64,000 nucleotides of DNA, taken from positions 27,317,501-27,381,500 of the forward strand of contig CP142455.1 of assembly GCA_038049695.1 (NCBI GenBank), in the 5' to 3' direction. The notes below the pieces were generated by a model. That model did no database searches and was not told the DNA's origin. It saw nothing but the letters and a program-made list of their open reading frames with translations. The position numbers and the translations under genes are program-made. Of this stretch, positions 11,470 through 23,959 are shown in pieces. Position 1 is the first letter of the stretch. The number at the start of each line of letters is the position of its first letter. Source of the DNA: Cinnamomum chago (Eukaryota; Streptophyta; Magnoliopsida; Laurales; Lauraceae).

Positions 11470-12151
11470 TGTAAGTGCCTAAAAATTACGGACTTGGTTA
11501 ATAGAGGGTTAAGCTTTTGGTTTGATGATCTTGAGAAGATGAGGGGAGAGGATCGGGCCTCCGATAACCTATAAGAGGAAGACAAAAGTCAGAGGCCCTG
11601 GCTATAGGCAGCCGAAGGCACTCCGATGCTCAAGTCAGTGTGGTAACTGAGAGAAATGGAGAAGGAGAAATCTGAGAGGGAGATTGGTTGCGTACCTCAT
11701 ATGGCTCTCCTGCATGCAATATATAGGCGTGAGAGTCATCATCGGACTGTCCCCAGGAAGGAACGGAAGTCCTATCAGCGTGTACTCTTTTCTCCTGAGT
11801 GGGGGTAGGTAAAAAGGGAATGTCCCATCGGACCATCATCCCATGCCTATGGACGTGACTCTGCGATAAGGCGTGCCTCTTATCTAGGTCCGGCGCCCAC
11901 TCTATTTGTCAGTTCGTCGTCCCCGTCACGGCAGCGCATTTATGGCTGCATTTATGGTTGAGTGACAGGAGGCCGAGATCAGGCTTAAGGCCGAGACCGA
12001 GGTGGATACTTGTGAACGCGGCCACCGAGCCGGGTCCCACGCATCCCCAAGATGGTGCTACCGCCGAGCTTGGATAACACCCAGACTAAGGATACCCCGA
12101 AATCGAGGAGCGGCCCCACATGAGCCTGCGATTAAGAAATACCCCCACACA
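11470..12151 (-). mobile_element. 5' LTR of Gypsy element A
   Basis: On the minus strand it begins TGTGTGGGGGTATTTC at 12151 and ends AGGCACTTACA at 11470, 682 bp, with TG...CA ends, followed by the primer binding site. A TATA-like stretch (CCTATATATTGCATG) at about 11715-11729 marks the likely promoter. The base following the LTR changes abruptly to AT-rich sequence at 12152. The partner LTR is not in the window, so divergence cannot be estimated. Confidence 0.8.
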
Positions 12152-13055
12152 GTATGTATTTAATTTCACATGCTTGTTGGATATGAATTTTGGTCCCGTA
12201 GGAAGAGAGATTGCTACACATCTATAATGATACTCGAAATTTAAGTATCAAAAATAAGGATTCTAACTATCCTCAAAATTAAAAGAATCACAATCGCCAA
12301 TCATGATAGCGGCCTTAACTCCGTCCTTCAATTATTGTCAAAGAAAGAAACAATGGAATATAGGGTGGGTTCTAACTTGTCTAATGTGCCACAAGCCACA
12401 TGCAACAGTTCTCTATTGACTTACATGAGTCTTAACAATATAGGTCAAAATAAGGGTTAATGGTCAATCCGTAATTTAGATAATGAAGTAATTAAAAGAA
12501 AATTTATGCAAATATAGTAAAGAAATAAATAAAAAATTGTTGGTGCCCAACATTTTAAGAAAAGGATCAATCTCATTTCCAGATTCCCCTTTCAAATTGT
12601 TAATAAAATATCAAATCTAAGTTAATGATGTAAATAAAGATGTAGTGTGTGATTTTCGTTTGAAAATAGGGATGGGTGGGATTTAGACCGATTTGTTTGA
12701 TGGCAGTTGCTTTGGGTCAATTTCTTTGAGGGTGGCCAACTTTAGGTTAAATTGTTTGGTTTGTTTGAAATCGGGCATTTATTCCTATTATTCTCATAAT
12801 TTTCATTTTAAGATTAATCATTATTCCCTTTTTTTCATTTAAGTCCCTTAAAATATTTGACGAAGGAGGTGGAGGAAAAGAGAAGGAATTCTTTTGTTGT
12901 TGATTTTGTTAATGTGGACTTTGTGATTATTTTTATGAACTTCTATTTATATCGTTGATTCTGCTTGTTCCTGCTTTAGGAGGTAGTTACAGTTTTTCTA
13001 TTTCATGATCATTAAAATAGATTTGAAACTTGCGTTAAATGAGGATCTAGAAAAA
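12152..13055. other. AT-rich intergenic sequence, no gene seen
   Basis: No reading frame with coding character, no RNA gene and no terminal repeats were recognised between the LTR of element A and CACTA element 1. Confidence 0.6.
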
Positions 13056-13058
13056 AGA

Positions 13059-13200
13059 CACTACACCAAAAACCAAGATTTGAAACAGTGATTTGAAACG
13101 TGCATTGGCCGTTTCTATGTTGGCGCGGTCTCAAACCGCTCGAAGACAAAGGACCGCTTCAAATTAAAAAAAAAAAACGTGTTGACATAACACGGCATCG
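13059..13200 (+). repeat. Left terminal inverted repeat and subterminal region of CACTA 1
   Basis: It begins CACTACACCAAAAAC. Short motifs around CCGTTTC, GCGGTCTC, AACCGCTC and GACCGCTTC follow, probably the counterparts of the GGAACGGT motifs at the right end and likely transposase-binding sites. Confidence 0.8.
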
Positions 13201-15970
13201 TTCCCTCCATACCTCATTTCCTTTGGCGTCAATCTTCTAAAACATACCATCCCGTCACTTCGTTCCCTCCATCACTTCGTTCGCTCCATACCTCATTCCC
13301 TTGGCACCCAAATACCCCAACGAATCCAACCGATCTCTTTGAGGAGTGTCTGAGACGATCGACAGGTGCAGCTTTCTTCTTCTCTCTGCTTTTTATTCTT
13401 TCAGCTATTTATCTTTCTGCTGTCTGGGTTTCAAATGATGGAGATTTTAGGTTCTGCTGGATTGTGGGAGTGGGTTCCATGGTGCTAGGAGATTTTGGGG
13501 GTGGATTGTGGGAGTGGGTTCTTGCGATGCTCCTCTTCCTCCCTCCCTCTTCCTCTCTCTTTTTCCTCTCTCTTCTGCTACTTTACACATTGCCAGCGCC
13601 TCCTGCATATCTTGTACATGCTTTGGGATCTCTTGATCAGAAAGCCTGCTTTTTTTTCCTCTTGCTTTTCTTCCTTAGTTGCCTCCACTGCCACAGCTCT
13701 GGCTGCAAAGCTGCCTTCTTTTCTTTCTCCTTTTCCTTCTTCTTAGCAGCAGCAAGACTCGAGAGTCTAGGCCTGAAACCATGCAAAATCTGATTCGATT
13801 TTCATTTGGATATGTAGGCCAAGTTTGATGATTCAAACCGTTGAAATTATGACCATTGTGAATGGAAAATCTCCCAGATTGGAAGATCCTAGCCATCTAA
13901 TCTGTAGCCTTCTTTGTCGTGTTTTGATCACTGCAGCATTGTGGTATTTTATTTCCTGACCACATCTCGTCAGTCACAAATTAAGGAATTGGGATCGTTC
14001 CATGAAGAAGAGTTTTGGTGCATAGGCGGGGCCTAGCATGTCAATTAGGTTCTCGAGCAAATTAAGAAGAAAAAAAATGCTGATATGCAGTTGAACTGCT
14101 CTGTTCTGCATTGGACCCCAATTTCAACTTGGTGCCCAGTTTACATCTAAATTCTACACTTTTGTACTTTTATTGTTTCTTTGTTTTTTTTTCTAATTGG
14201 TAAACTTGTATTGAGAGAAGAAGGGCTGAAGCCCCTAGGACAATGAGAAGAAAAAATACATCATAAGAGACTAACAGAAGAGAAAATTTTAAGTCTCCTA
14301 AATAGGGAGGAGCAGAAAACCAAGACAAAGCAGACAAAAAGAGGGCACGCCCAAAGGGGGTGCATAGCCTGCAAGGATCAGAGAGCTGAGATTGGAATTC
14401 AAGCTCAGTGAGAGCCTAGAGGAGCAAGCCAAACCAGACAGCCTTGAGCAGAACCCAAGGAATCTCTTCTAGGATAGCCCTTAAAGGTATTAAATCAGCT
14501 GAAAAATGAAACCAAAAGACTAAAGGCAAGAAGAGGAAGAGAGCACCAATTCTGCTAGATGCTCTGGATCTAGCCAGTGCCTAGCTCTGTTTCAGACCCA
14601 AATTCTCTGACTTGAACATAAAACTCAAAAATGAGGATGTGCTTCTCTTTTGGGATGCCCTTGCCTTTATAATCCACCTCAACTATAGATTCAATGGAAC
14701 TCAAATGAATCCATTGAACCCAAGTCATTATGGGAGTTGACATACTTCTGCCACTTAGCGTGCTACTGATGTGAACTTCATTGGATCATCTGAGCCTTTT
14801 TACAATACAATTGCATAAAAAGATCCTGTTGCTTCTTTAAGGACTTGAGCTAAATCAAATTCCTTTTCTCCAAGATGCAACTTTCTTTGTATTTTTATTG
14901 TAACTACAGAGTATACTCTAAAAAATATTCAGTGTGTGTGTATTCTAAATATTGCACCCTTTGGAAAGCAAACCAAACCAGAATAATTGGGTAACTGAAT
15001 ATACCCGACTCAACATGGATTGCTCTCAGGTGGGGAGTTTGCAATTTGGATCTGGTCAGGATGGGTATGTAGTGTGCCATGGATTATATTTGGTCCGGTC
15101 GAATCTACTGTGAATTGGCCAAATATATCTATAAAACTTGTGTCTTAATTTATTAGACAAGTTGTTTTGTATAAGACAAAACCTTCCTTCACCATAATAG
15201 TAACCAGCCAGCAATATTCACTGTCATGAGATCATGAACAGTAGACATTTTTTTTTTCAAGAGTTTCCATTCATGGAATGGAAATCTGTTGCTCCTACCC
15301 AAGAGCTTAATAAAAGAATGTGGATATACGCCCACACTCAGGTGGTTGATCAATTTTTTTTAACTTAGCAAGGTTTATTTCATTATGGCCTAAGTCCAGG
15401 ATACACCCACACTCTGGTTTGTGGAATTTGGATACGTCCTTATCAAGTAACAGATTACATAGTAGGTTTTAGGTGTTTGATCTAATTTTGCAGGAATGGA
15501 TTCAAGTTCTTGCATAAATTTTAGGGGCCCAATAGATTAAATCCTATCACCTTGCATCACCTAAATAAATAGATGATAACCTATACAAATGCCCTTTAAT
15601 CAAAGTGGCACAAGACATCTACATTTCAATCGCACTAGCTTGTAAGGCCATACGTTATCCACCTTGCATTAATCCTATAATGGAGTTGTCACCTTATTAA
15701 GGAGATGACCTTTATTGAAAGTGGCACCCAACAATCACAGAGCACTCCTCTTGTTTGCCTATATTCTACCCACCTTGCACTAATCTTATATGAAACATCC
15801 AAGTCAAACCCGCCGATGTGTTGTATAATTATTTTTTTCTACATTAAACATTGTTTTCTTTTCTAACTTAAATGATACCATCATTTATTTATGTGCCATC
15901 TATTTGATTGACTTATCTGAGGTTACCTTTGCTAGATCCATTTAACTTATGTGAGGTAAGTTGTTGCAGA
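13201..15970 (+). other. Leader region of CACTA 1, no protein gene seen
   Basis: It resembles an untranslated leader: CT-rich segments (13370-13420, 13540-13570, 13640-13760) and AT-rich sequence without a coding frame. The 330-residue frame that opens at 15908 begins before the likely start; the transposase ATG is placed at 15971, just after a TTGTTGCAG acceptor-like site, implying an upstream non-coding exon here. Confidence 0.45.
14177..14885 (-). mobile_element. Probable 5'-truncated LINE insertion
   Basis: A poly-T run at 14183-14192 is followed on the right by sequence whose complement reads like a plant LINE 3' end (CTTCAGCCC, TTCTCTCAATACAAGTTTACC, then poly-A). Candidate target duplications TTTGTACTTTTATTGT (14161-14176) and TTTGTATTTTTATTGT (14886-14901) differ at one base. 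The duplications are low in complexity, so the right border is tentative. Confidence 0.45.
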
Positions 15971-18900
15971 ATGTCGTCCTCGGGCAACAAAGCCTGGATG
16001 AACAAACATAGGTTAAGTCCGGAGTATTTAGAGGGAATTGTGCATTTCCTTGAGTTTACAAAGAAACATGGCGGTGGATTTAAGCATTTTCCCTGTCCAT
16101 GTGTTAAATGTCGAAATGGGAGTGGAATGATCGCCCTTAATATGATTCATGAGCATTTGCTCATTAACGGTATTGATGAGTCATATACACATTGGATTCT
16201 ACATGGAGAACGTGTTGCAGTAGCCAGTGAGAAAACAACAAAATCAAATCCTAATGAACAACCCTATCCTAGAATGGAGGAACTCGTTAATGATGCATTT
16301 GGAAGAATTGGTGAAAATATTGATGCTCTTATGGATGATCTCAGAAGGAACAGAGATATTCATGAAGGCTCCCAAGAGTTTCAAGGCGAAGATGAAGAAA
16401 GAATATATAAGTCTTTATTTGATGATGCAAGACAGTCTTTGTATCCTTCTTGTCCTAGGGAACTCACAAAATTGTCAGCTACTGTTGAGTTATACAGTTT
16501 AAAGGCACAAAAAGGTTGGTCGGACAATAGTTTAAATGATCTCCTTCAATTGGTGAAGAAGTGGCTTCCGGCAGGAAACACGTTGCCAGAAAGTACATAT
16601 CAAGCTAAGAAGATGATCAACTCGTTGGGAATGACCTACGATTCCATACATGCATGCCCAAATGATTGTATTCTTTATTGGAAAGAGTACAAAGACAGAC
16701 AAAGTTGTCCTATATGTCATACATCCAGATGGAGGTCAGATTACTTGGCAAAAAAAAATAGTGTTAGAGTTCCATTAAAGGTTTTGAGGTATTTTCCATT
16801 GACACCAAGGCTACAGAGGCTTTACAGGTTAGATTTCAAGGTTAATGATAGATTCCATAGGTCATTCTATTTGCCTTTGATTCTTAATTTTAATAACTAA
16901 TTATTATTTTTACATTGTTATGTAGTGTACCATGGATAGCAGAGCAAATGACTTGGCATGCTCAACCAAAAGAGAATGGCAGTGTTATGCGGCATCCATC
17001 TGATTCATCAAGTTGGGTGGTAGTAAATACCAAGTGGCCAATTTTTTCTGAGGAACATCGAAATGTTCATTTAGGACTTGCGACCGATGGGTTCAACCCT
17101 TTTGGACATCTCAGTAGCATCTATAGTTGTTGGCCTGTCATTATAGTGCCTTACAATCTCCCCCCCTCATTATGCATGAAAAGAGAATTTTCAATGTTGA
17201 CAGTATTGATACCAGGTCCAAAAGGACCGAGTAAAGACATTGATCTTTACCTACAACCATTGGTTGATGAGTTGAAAGAGCTATGGCTCAATGGAGTGTC
17301 AACGTATGATTCTCATTCGAAGACAATTTTTAACATGAAAGCTATGTTGATGTGGGGAATTCATGATTTTCCTGCATATGGGAGTTTATCGGGTTGTGTA
17401 ACACATGCACAGTTCGCTTGTCCTATTTGCGCCGAAGGAACCGTTTCCGAACGTCTGAAGAGTGGGAAAAAGTACTCTTATCAAATTCATCGAAGATTCC
17501 TTCCTGTTAATCACGTTTTCAGGACTCAAAAGGCGGCCTTCAACAACAAAACAGAAGAAAGAAGAGCTCCTAGTCGATTGAGTGGTTCAGAGGTTGAAGA
17601 CAAGGTGGCCGGTATTCAGATGGATATTGGAAAATCGAAGGGAAAGAAACGAAAAAGTTATGATGATGAATCAGCTGATAATATAACTGCCTGGTACAAG
17701 AGATCGATTCTTTTCAACCTACCATACTGGAAGGTGGTTTTCTCAATTTGGTACTACATTCCATATTCTTGTATTTTAATAAACAGACAAGTAGAAATTT
17801 ACTTTGTTTTAATGCTTTGACAGGATTTGCCAGTTCGTCACAACCTCGATGTGATGCATGTTGTGAAGAATGTTGGTGACCACCTTTTGTCAACGATCCT
17901 AGATGTCAAAGATAAAACAAAGGATGGCACAACTGCACGTGAGGATTTGAAAAGAATGAACATTAGGAAAGAGCTATGGTTACAAGAATCAGATGGGAGA
18001 ACTATTAAACCGAAGGCACCATTTGTTCTAAGTCGTAAGGAAAAGGAATTATTCTGTCATACTTTGCATGAATTGAAGGTTCCAACGGGGTATAGTTCGA
18101 GATTTAAACATCTCGTGAACATGCAAACCCTTGAAATAAAGGGGCTCAAATCACACGATTATCATGTCATAATGCAACAATTATTACCTGTTTTGTTACA
18201 GCATGCATTCTCAGAGCATAAGCCATTGAAAGCTGCTATTCAAGAAATTTGTAACTTCTTTAATGTCTTGTGCTCAAAGACGATTAGTGCAGAAAATATA
18301 ATTGGTGTAAAACAACGACTAATAGTGGCAATGTGCGTTTTGGAGAAGTTCTTTCCACCATCATTTTGTGTTATTAGCGTTCACCTCATGGTGCATTTGG
18401 CTGATGAAGCATTAGCTTGCGGTCCGGTTAGTTTTCGATGGATGTATCCTTTTGAACGGTAAAATTCTAACTTCAAAGTTGTCTTTGGTATAGTAGAGTA
18501 TAGTGCTAATTGGACATTTCTTAACAGGTTAATGAAAACTTATAAAGGATACGTAAAGACCATGGCACACCCTGAAGGGTGCATTGCAGAGCGATACATT
18601 ATAGAGGAATCTATTTTGTATTGTATGGAGTACATGCCAGATGGTGATAGAGGTAGTCACAAGAGAACACACCAAAGGTTTTTTGACGATGACGGTGAGT
18701 GTGATTAGGAGCCTTTGGATAAAGGCCGGAATGTTTACCTAACTAACATTCAACATCAACAAGTACGTAGGTGGGTTTTGGACTCCTATCGGGGAATTGC
18801 GGAATGGCATATGTGAGTTGACAAATTCCTAAATTAACATATAAGGTGTAGTAATTCTATAACACGTACACAATCATACAAAGTAATGTGTCTTTCATTG

Positions 18901-19706
18901 ATACAGGAAGTATAAGACATATTTAAGTACAACCACTCCCAAGGGTCCAAAAAAGAAGGGCGGTGTGTCTAAGAACATTGAGCATGATTTTATCAGTTGG
19001 TTGCGACAGGAGGTAATTAAGCATTTGTATATTTAATTCTAACTATTTGATAATATACATGATTATAATTGCTGGGTACTTTTTAATCCTTCTTCTTAAT
19101 GTGCAGATGGAATATGTTGAGGGAGAGCCGATACTGAAACGACTAGCAGTTGGGCCAATGTTCAAGGCCAAATGCTATAACAAATACCGTGTCAATAGGC
19201 ATGTATTCTCTCCAATTGATTACGAGACTAACAAATCAACACAAAATAGCGGGGTCTCAATGAAAGCGTTCACATTATACAGGGCAAGCGTTAAAGATAA
19301 AAAGTATAAGGAAGTTGAGGCCACCTATTATGGAGTTGTGAAACAGATAATTGAGTTGGATTACATTGATTTTCGTCAAACAGTATTTTCTTGTGATTGG
19401 TTCAAAGTAGAGGACAAGACTAATGGGTGCGTTGTTGATCCCGATACAAATTTGACAATGGTGAACATAGAAAAATTGAAAGGAAAAGATAAGGAAGGAG
19501 ACGAGCCATTCATATTAGCGTCTCAAGCAAGTCAAGTTTTTTACTCCAAAGATCAAACTAGACCTGGATGGGCTGTTGTTCTACTCGCCCCAAAGAGATT
19601 GACAAAAGATGTAGACGCACTTGAAGATCCGTGTCTCTTTTCTTCCACTATTAGTGCAGCTGAAAATCTAGAAAATGTTCTAAAAGAAATTAACTATGAA
19701 TTGTAA
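15971..19706 (+). pseudogene. TNP2-type CACTA transposase gene
   Basis: Exons inferred from GT-AG sites and domain continuity: 15971-16827, 16926-17733, 17824-18458, 18528-18812, 18907-19012, 19107-19706. The N-terminus is the transposase-associated domain (NKHRLSPEYLEGIVHFLEF, CPCVKCRN). The transposase_21 core follows (HACPNDCILYWKEY, CPICHTSRW, IAEQMTWHA, DGFNPFG, IPGPKGPSKDIDLYLQPL, CPICAEGT), then DUF4218-like (HNLDVMHVVKNV, LMVHLADEALACGPV, MAHPEGCIAERYI) and DUF4216-like (VFSCDWFKVE, PGWAVVL) segments. One in-frame TAG at 18706-18708 breaks the DUF4218 region; the rest is open. The protein would bind CACTA ends and catalyse excision and insertion. Confidence 0.9.
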
Positions 19707-20119
19707 AGCTGGACATATTTACTTTGATTTAACTATTTTTACAGTTGTGGAATTTTCAAGTAGTTGAATATGTGAAATATGAACTTTATGCCTATCGTGC
19801 CTTGATTTTGAATGTGCCTTGTTTTTCCCATATGCACTTTATGCTTATGCTTATGGTGCCTCGATTATGAATTTTCAAGTAGTTGAATATGTTGATTTTA
19901 TTTCACGCATTTCTGTGACTTGTTTGTGCTAAGTGTCATTATGTCCTTCGAGACATAGGTGTTCTGATGTCTGAGCAAGGGACAAGTTATTTGAATGCAT
20001 GTTAGAAGGAATTCATTTCATCACTATTTATACAGTTTCGTACTCAAGTTTTAAATGGTATTAATTTTATTTAACATTCATTTTCCGTTTCAGAAGCTTC
20101 CGTACCGCCAAAACAAAGA

Positions 20120-21738
20120 ATGGTGATTACCTTAAATGCTCATGGCCTACCGGTGGGTGAAAATTCAACCAAGTTGTCATCTAGATGTGGACACTTGGTT
20201 CGCACCATTGTCCCTATCTCATACAAGGATTGGCGTGCAGTGCCAAATGAAAAAAAAGATGAACTTTGGAAGCTCCTCCTAGTATGAAGTTCTTAGCCTG
20301 TATATCTTTGAAATGGCTTGATATTTAACTTGTTCTCTATTTAGTTGTTGAGCCTAAACAACCTCGTTTTTTTTTTAAAGGAAGATTTTGATGTTTCTCA
20401 ATCATACAAAGACAAATGCCTTAGAAGCATGGCTGAAAGTATGAGGAAATACAAGACCAAATTGAGGATGCAATACCTTGATCCCCACAAAACTCAAGAA
20501 GAAAAACTGAACAATCGTCCTCCAGGAGTTAGGCCTGAAGATTGGGAGGCATTCATTAAACATAATGCAGATCCAAAAACTATAGAACAACGTCAAAAAA
20601 ATCAGGAGATGAGGAAGAAAATGAAAATTTATCATACGAGTGGCAGGCATGGCCACGCGAGACTAGCGGAGAAGATGGTAAGTATTGGCATTTTTATGTA
20701 ACATGAAAAATTGATTATTTTATTCCACAAAAGCTAATAACGTGTAGTTCTTGCAAATATAGAAGCGCCAAAGAAATGAAGATGCCCCCCCCCCCCGATT
20801 ACTAGGGCTGAAGTGTGGATCGAAGCACATAAAAGAAAGGATGGTTCTATACCCATTGATGTCTCTTCACACATGGTGAGTTCATCATCTTACAGTTTAG
20901 TCGTTGAACTCACAGTTTAGTTGTTGGGATAGAAAAAAAGCATACCACGTTTACTTATGTGATGAGTATTTAATTTGACAGGAAAGAGTACAAGACTTAC
21001 TTTGCAGCCAAGAAGTTGATTCCCAAGACATCCGAAACGATCCTTTGACTAAAGTATTTGGCATTGATAAGAGGGGGCGTGTTTGGGGTGTTGGGAACAT
21101 TGTATCAAGATCCCAAATTATATCATCCTTGCCAGCTCTAGAAAAATTAGCAATGAAGGATAAGGAAGTAGCCGAGCAGTCGTCAATGGTTAAAAATTTG
21201 GAGTCCCAAGTAGACTGCATGAGGGCAGAACAAAAAGAACTAAAGGAAGAATTTAAGGGTCTTAAACAGTTGATTGAGGTATTAATGCTTTGTTGGATTT
21301 TTTTAATTTATATAAGGTTTCATAGTATCAGATTTTTTCTACATTTACTTAATTAATAACACATGCATTGGAATATTATTGTAGCATAGCATGACTTCAG
21401 AATCACAAGCAAGTGCAACACTTCCACATAAGAACAAAGAGTCAGTTGTGGTTTCCAACACCATAGGGAACGATCAATCTCCATTGACATTGCGGCCATG
21501 CAAAATGATGTCTTGGCAGTAAGAGGTGGTCGCTCTTGGCAGAGCTTATATTGAGAATGGGCCCCAACGGATTCACTCAAAATCTCTTCCAGCAGGTTAC
21601 TATAAGGTTTCTATTGACGTCATTGAAAAATCAGATGTCGAATTGCCTTATCCAGATGGATTTCATTCGACTTTAGGCGAGGTTGGGAATGGATCTTTTG
21701 TAGCATGGCCTGAGGTCTTTACCATATTCACGGATTAG
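20120..21738 (+). pseudogene. Second CACTA gene (plant transposase, Ptta/En/Spm family)
   Basis: Inferred exons: 20120-20281, 20381-20677, 20763-20875, 20982-21278, 21385-21738. Features in order are a short N-terminus (HLVRTIVPISYKDWRAVP), the Transposase_24-like core (RMQYLDPHKTQEEKL, RPEDWEAFIKH, ARLAEKM), TRAEVWIEAHKRKDG, a coiled coil (EQSSMVKNLESQVDCM), and the usual C-terminal block (GYYKVSIDV, GSFVAWPEVF). A TAA near 21521 interrupts the last exon. It follows the transposase gene in the same direction, the normal CACTA arrangement, and is thought to act as an accessory DNA-binding protein. Confidence 0.8.
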
Positions 21739-22211
21739 GCTGATCTAACTAATCTCTTAGATCTTTTTGTAAATCCAGTTGATAACAAGTTCAATGTGTT
21801 GGATTAGGTTTATCTTAGAAACTCATTTTGCTACTTTTGTTTATGCTACTTTTGTCTTGGAACATTGAAATGGTGAATGGAAGTACAGTTACACACAATT
21901 GGAATCGGCCCAACATGATTTAGAGTTATATATACTTGTCTTCAGATTTAAGGTTTACTTACACATGGCCTGTTACTTATACTTGGAATGGGCACGACAT
22001 GCTACTTTTCCTTTTTTCTTTTGTTTAAGCTCTCTGCTCTTGCAACGAAAAAAAAAAAGAAAAACAGAAAAATCAGAGAGAGTGAGTGAAACTAAAGTGC
22101 ATTGCAATTTTTGACATCTGTAGTTTGGTATGTATTTGTTACAAAGACAATCTGCCAATGCATTCTATGTTTCCATGAGCTCTCTCTCTCTCTCTCTCTA
22201 ATGTCTCGCAG

Positions 22212-22482
22212 GTGTCCATCAGAAACTGGAAAATTGCTACTTCATCTGTTGATTTCCTGGTATGTGTAGCAGTTATCATTTCTACTATTTGTCTTCCGTC
22301 TTTTTTTCCAAAGTGTTATTTACTGCACCTGGACTCTGCCATGTGCAGTCGGCAGTGTTTAAAGGAACAACATCAAACAGGATACCAGGTCTCTCTCCCT
22401 CTCTGTTTTTTTTTTTTAAACCTGACCTGGAACTTTTAAAGGTGCATATTTTGTCAAAAAAACTAATCCTCCCGGCTTTGTA
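22212..22482 (+). pseudogene. Captured exons of an unrecognised gene
   Basis: Three short open blocks sit between good splice sites: VSIRNWKIATSSVDFL (22212-22259, CGCAG before, GTATGT after), SAVFKGTTSNRIP (about 22347-22386, GTGCAG before, GTCTCT after) and AYFVKKTNPPGF (about 22440-22480, AAAG before, GTAAGT after). Blocks two and three join in frame. The parent gene was not recognised. Position beside the CNOT1-like and RAE1-like exons suggests the same capture process. Confidence 0.4.
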
Positions 22483-22681
22483 AGTGACATTCAATTGGCC
22501 TGAAGAAGTTCCAAAAAATGTTCCTCGTAGGACTATTAGCTATTGAAGAACAGCTAATGAAATGGCTCAACAGGGACCCTTGAAATTGCATCTCCACCTT
22601 ATTTATATTCTTTACATCTCCACCTTATTGAGTTTACCATCTGATTCTAACTGTGACCTTAACTATGTTCTTTATGCTACA

Positions 22682-22990
22682 GTGCTGCCACAACTCATGT
22701 TGGGGGAACTGATGGCGTTATCCAGCATGGTGCTGAAGTCAGTTCATCTACACCTTTTCATTCGACTGTTGCAGCCCTTGACGTGCATGTGATGGAAAAC
22801 ACACCTCTAATGAAAGTAATAATGTCGTCATCCATTTTGTTAGAATCCATTTTAATCGATTTCATAAGAACTGACATTAAGTATTTGGTTTTGTTCAAGG
22901 ACTCGAGGGCTGTTGTACAGACTTTGCCAGCAACTTACTCAGACATGGAATTAATCTTTTGCAGGCATGGTACTCTCCCCTTTAAATGAA
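22682..22990 (+). pseudogene. Captured exons, possibly CNOT1-like
   Basis: After CTACAG, the block ATTHVGGTDGVIQHGAEV...MENTPLMK runs to a GTAATA donor at about 22816. A second block (DSRAVVQTLPATYSDM) follows TTCAAG. The style resembles the low-complexity middle part of plant CNOT1, but this assignment is from memory and weak. If right, the fragment is out of its natural order relative to the CNOT1-like exons at 25116. Confidence 0.3.
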
Positions 22991-23400
22991 ATTTCTCTTT
23001 TTGCTTGTTAAAGGGGCACTTGGATAATAGTGTCCATGAACGATTTGGTCAGTATAATAGACTCATTAGAATGATTTGAGTAGTGGTCCATGATTAGATT
23101 TATTTAATTCTCTATAATAAGCAGCTGGGCAAAAATTTTGTCATTCAAATCAGCTTGGAATGCTGTTAGTGAAATTCTAAAAACAAATCAGTTTTATACT
23201 TCAAGATGCTTGAGTTATTCCTCACAAATCAAGACTACCACTTTATTTTCCCCGAAATGGTGTCTAAAAATCAATCCAAAAAACCGCAACCAGATTAAAA
23301 GAAGAGTGGAAGAAAAGGTAAACTCTAGCAATATTATTTATAAATTCACCACCTAATAAATCAAATCAATAAAAGGCAAACACTAATAAAGGAAACAATT
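22991..23400. other. AT-rich sequence, nothing recognised
   Basis: No exon-like block or repeat end seen between the captured exons and the truncated LINE. Confidence 0.5.
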
Positions 23401-23415
23401 AACTAGAGCAGTGTG

Positions 23416-23944
23416 TGCCTCTGGTCTCTTGGTCTCGTCTATCTCTTCTGTGTGGATGGGTGGAGCTGCTGTTTTCTCCCAGCTTTTCTATCTTCTTTTG
23501 CAGCCTGTGCTCCTCTTCAGTTTCCAGCCATTTTCCAGCCTTGAAGTAGTCTTGGTTTGCTCTTCGTTTTGTTCTGTTGGAGAGGCTTTGCCCTGATTTG
23601 TGCTTGGGTCTTAGCTTGGTTGCAAATCCAGTTTCTCTCCTCTTCTGTGGAGTGTCTTTTTTCTGCTGCTGGAAGCTTTCTTTTCTGTTTAAGCTGCAGG
23701 TGGCTATGTTCGGCCAAGGTATTTTTTGCTCTCTTTTGATGCTATGCTATGCAGTGTAGTGTTTTCCTTTTTTCTGTATGCTTCCCCTGTTATGGGCTTA
23801 TTCTTGTAATTTTTTGGTTCTGTTTTGCAGTGGGTTGGCGGTTTTTTGTAAGCCACCCTTTGCTGGTTCTCTTTGTAATTGGGGGCTTTTGCCTTTTCCC
23901 TCCCTTTCTTTAATACAAATTTTGCCATTCAGCAAAAAAAAAAA
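23416..23944 (+). mobile_element. 5'-truncated LINE
   Basis: The segment ends in TTTGCCATTCAGCA and a poly-A tail, and is flanked by a perfect 15-bp duplication AACTAGAGCAGTGTG (23401-23415 and 23945-23959). Its last bases (TTTAATACAAATTTTGCC then poly-A) resemble the 3' end of the full LINE at 36380-36421, so both may belong to one family. Only non-coding 3' sequence remains. Confidence 0.85.
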
Positions 23945-23959
23945 AACTAGAGCAGTGTG

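Larger units (their letters stand above)
414..12151 (-). mobile_element. Gypsy element A (Tat-type Ty3/Gypsy LTR retrotransposon), decayed, 3' LTR not seen
   Basis: On the minus strand the order is LTR (11470-12151), primer binding site, gag, protease, reverse transcriptase, RNase H, integrase, then a region with an antisense gene on the plus strand. The second RNase H with a YEALI motif and the antisense gene downstream of integrase are traits of the Tat lineage. The element is dead: stop codons in gag and pol, a deleted RT active-site segment, and a 1.77-kb solo LTR between RNase H and integrase. Its 3' LTR should lie left of the antisense gene but is not recognisable before the window edge. 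Confidence 0.85.
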
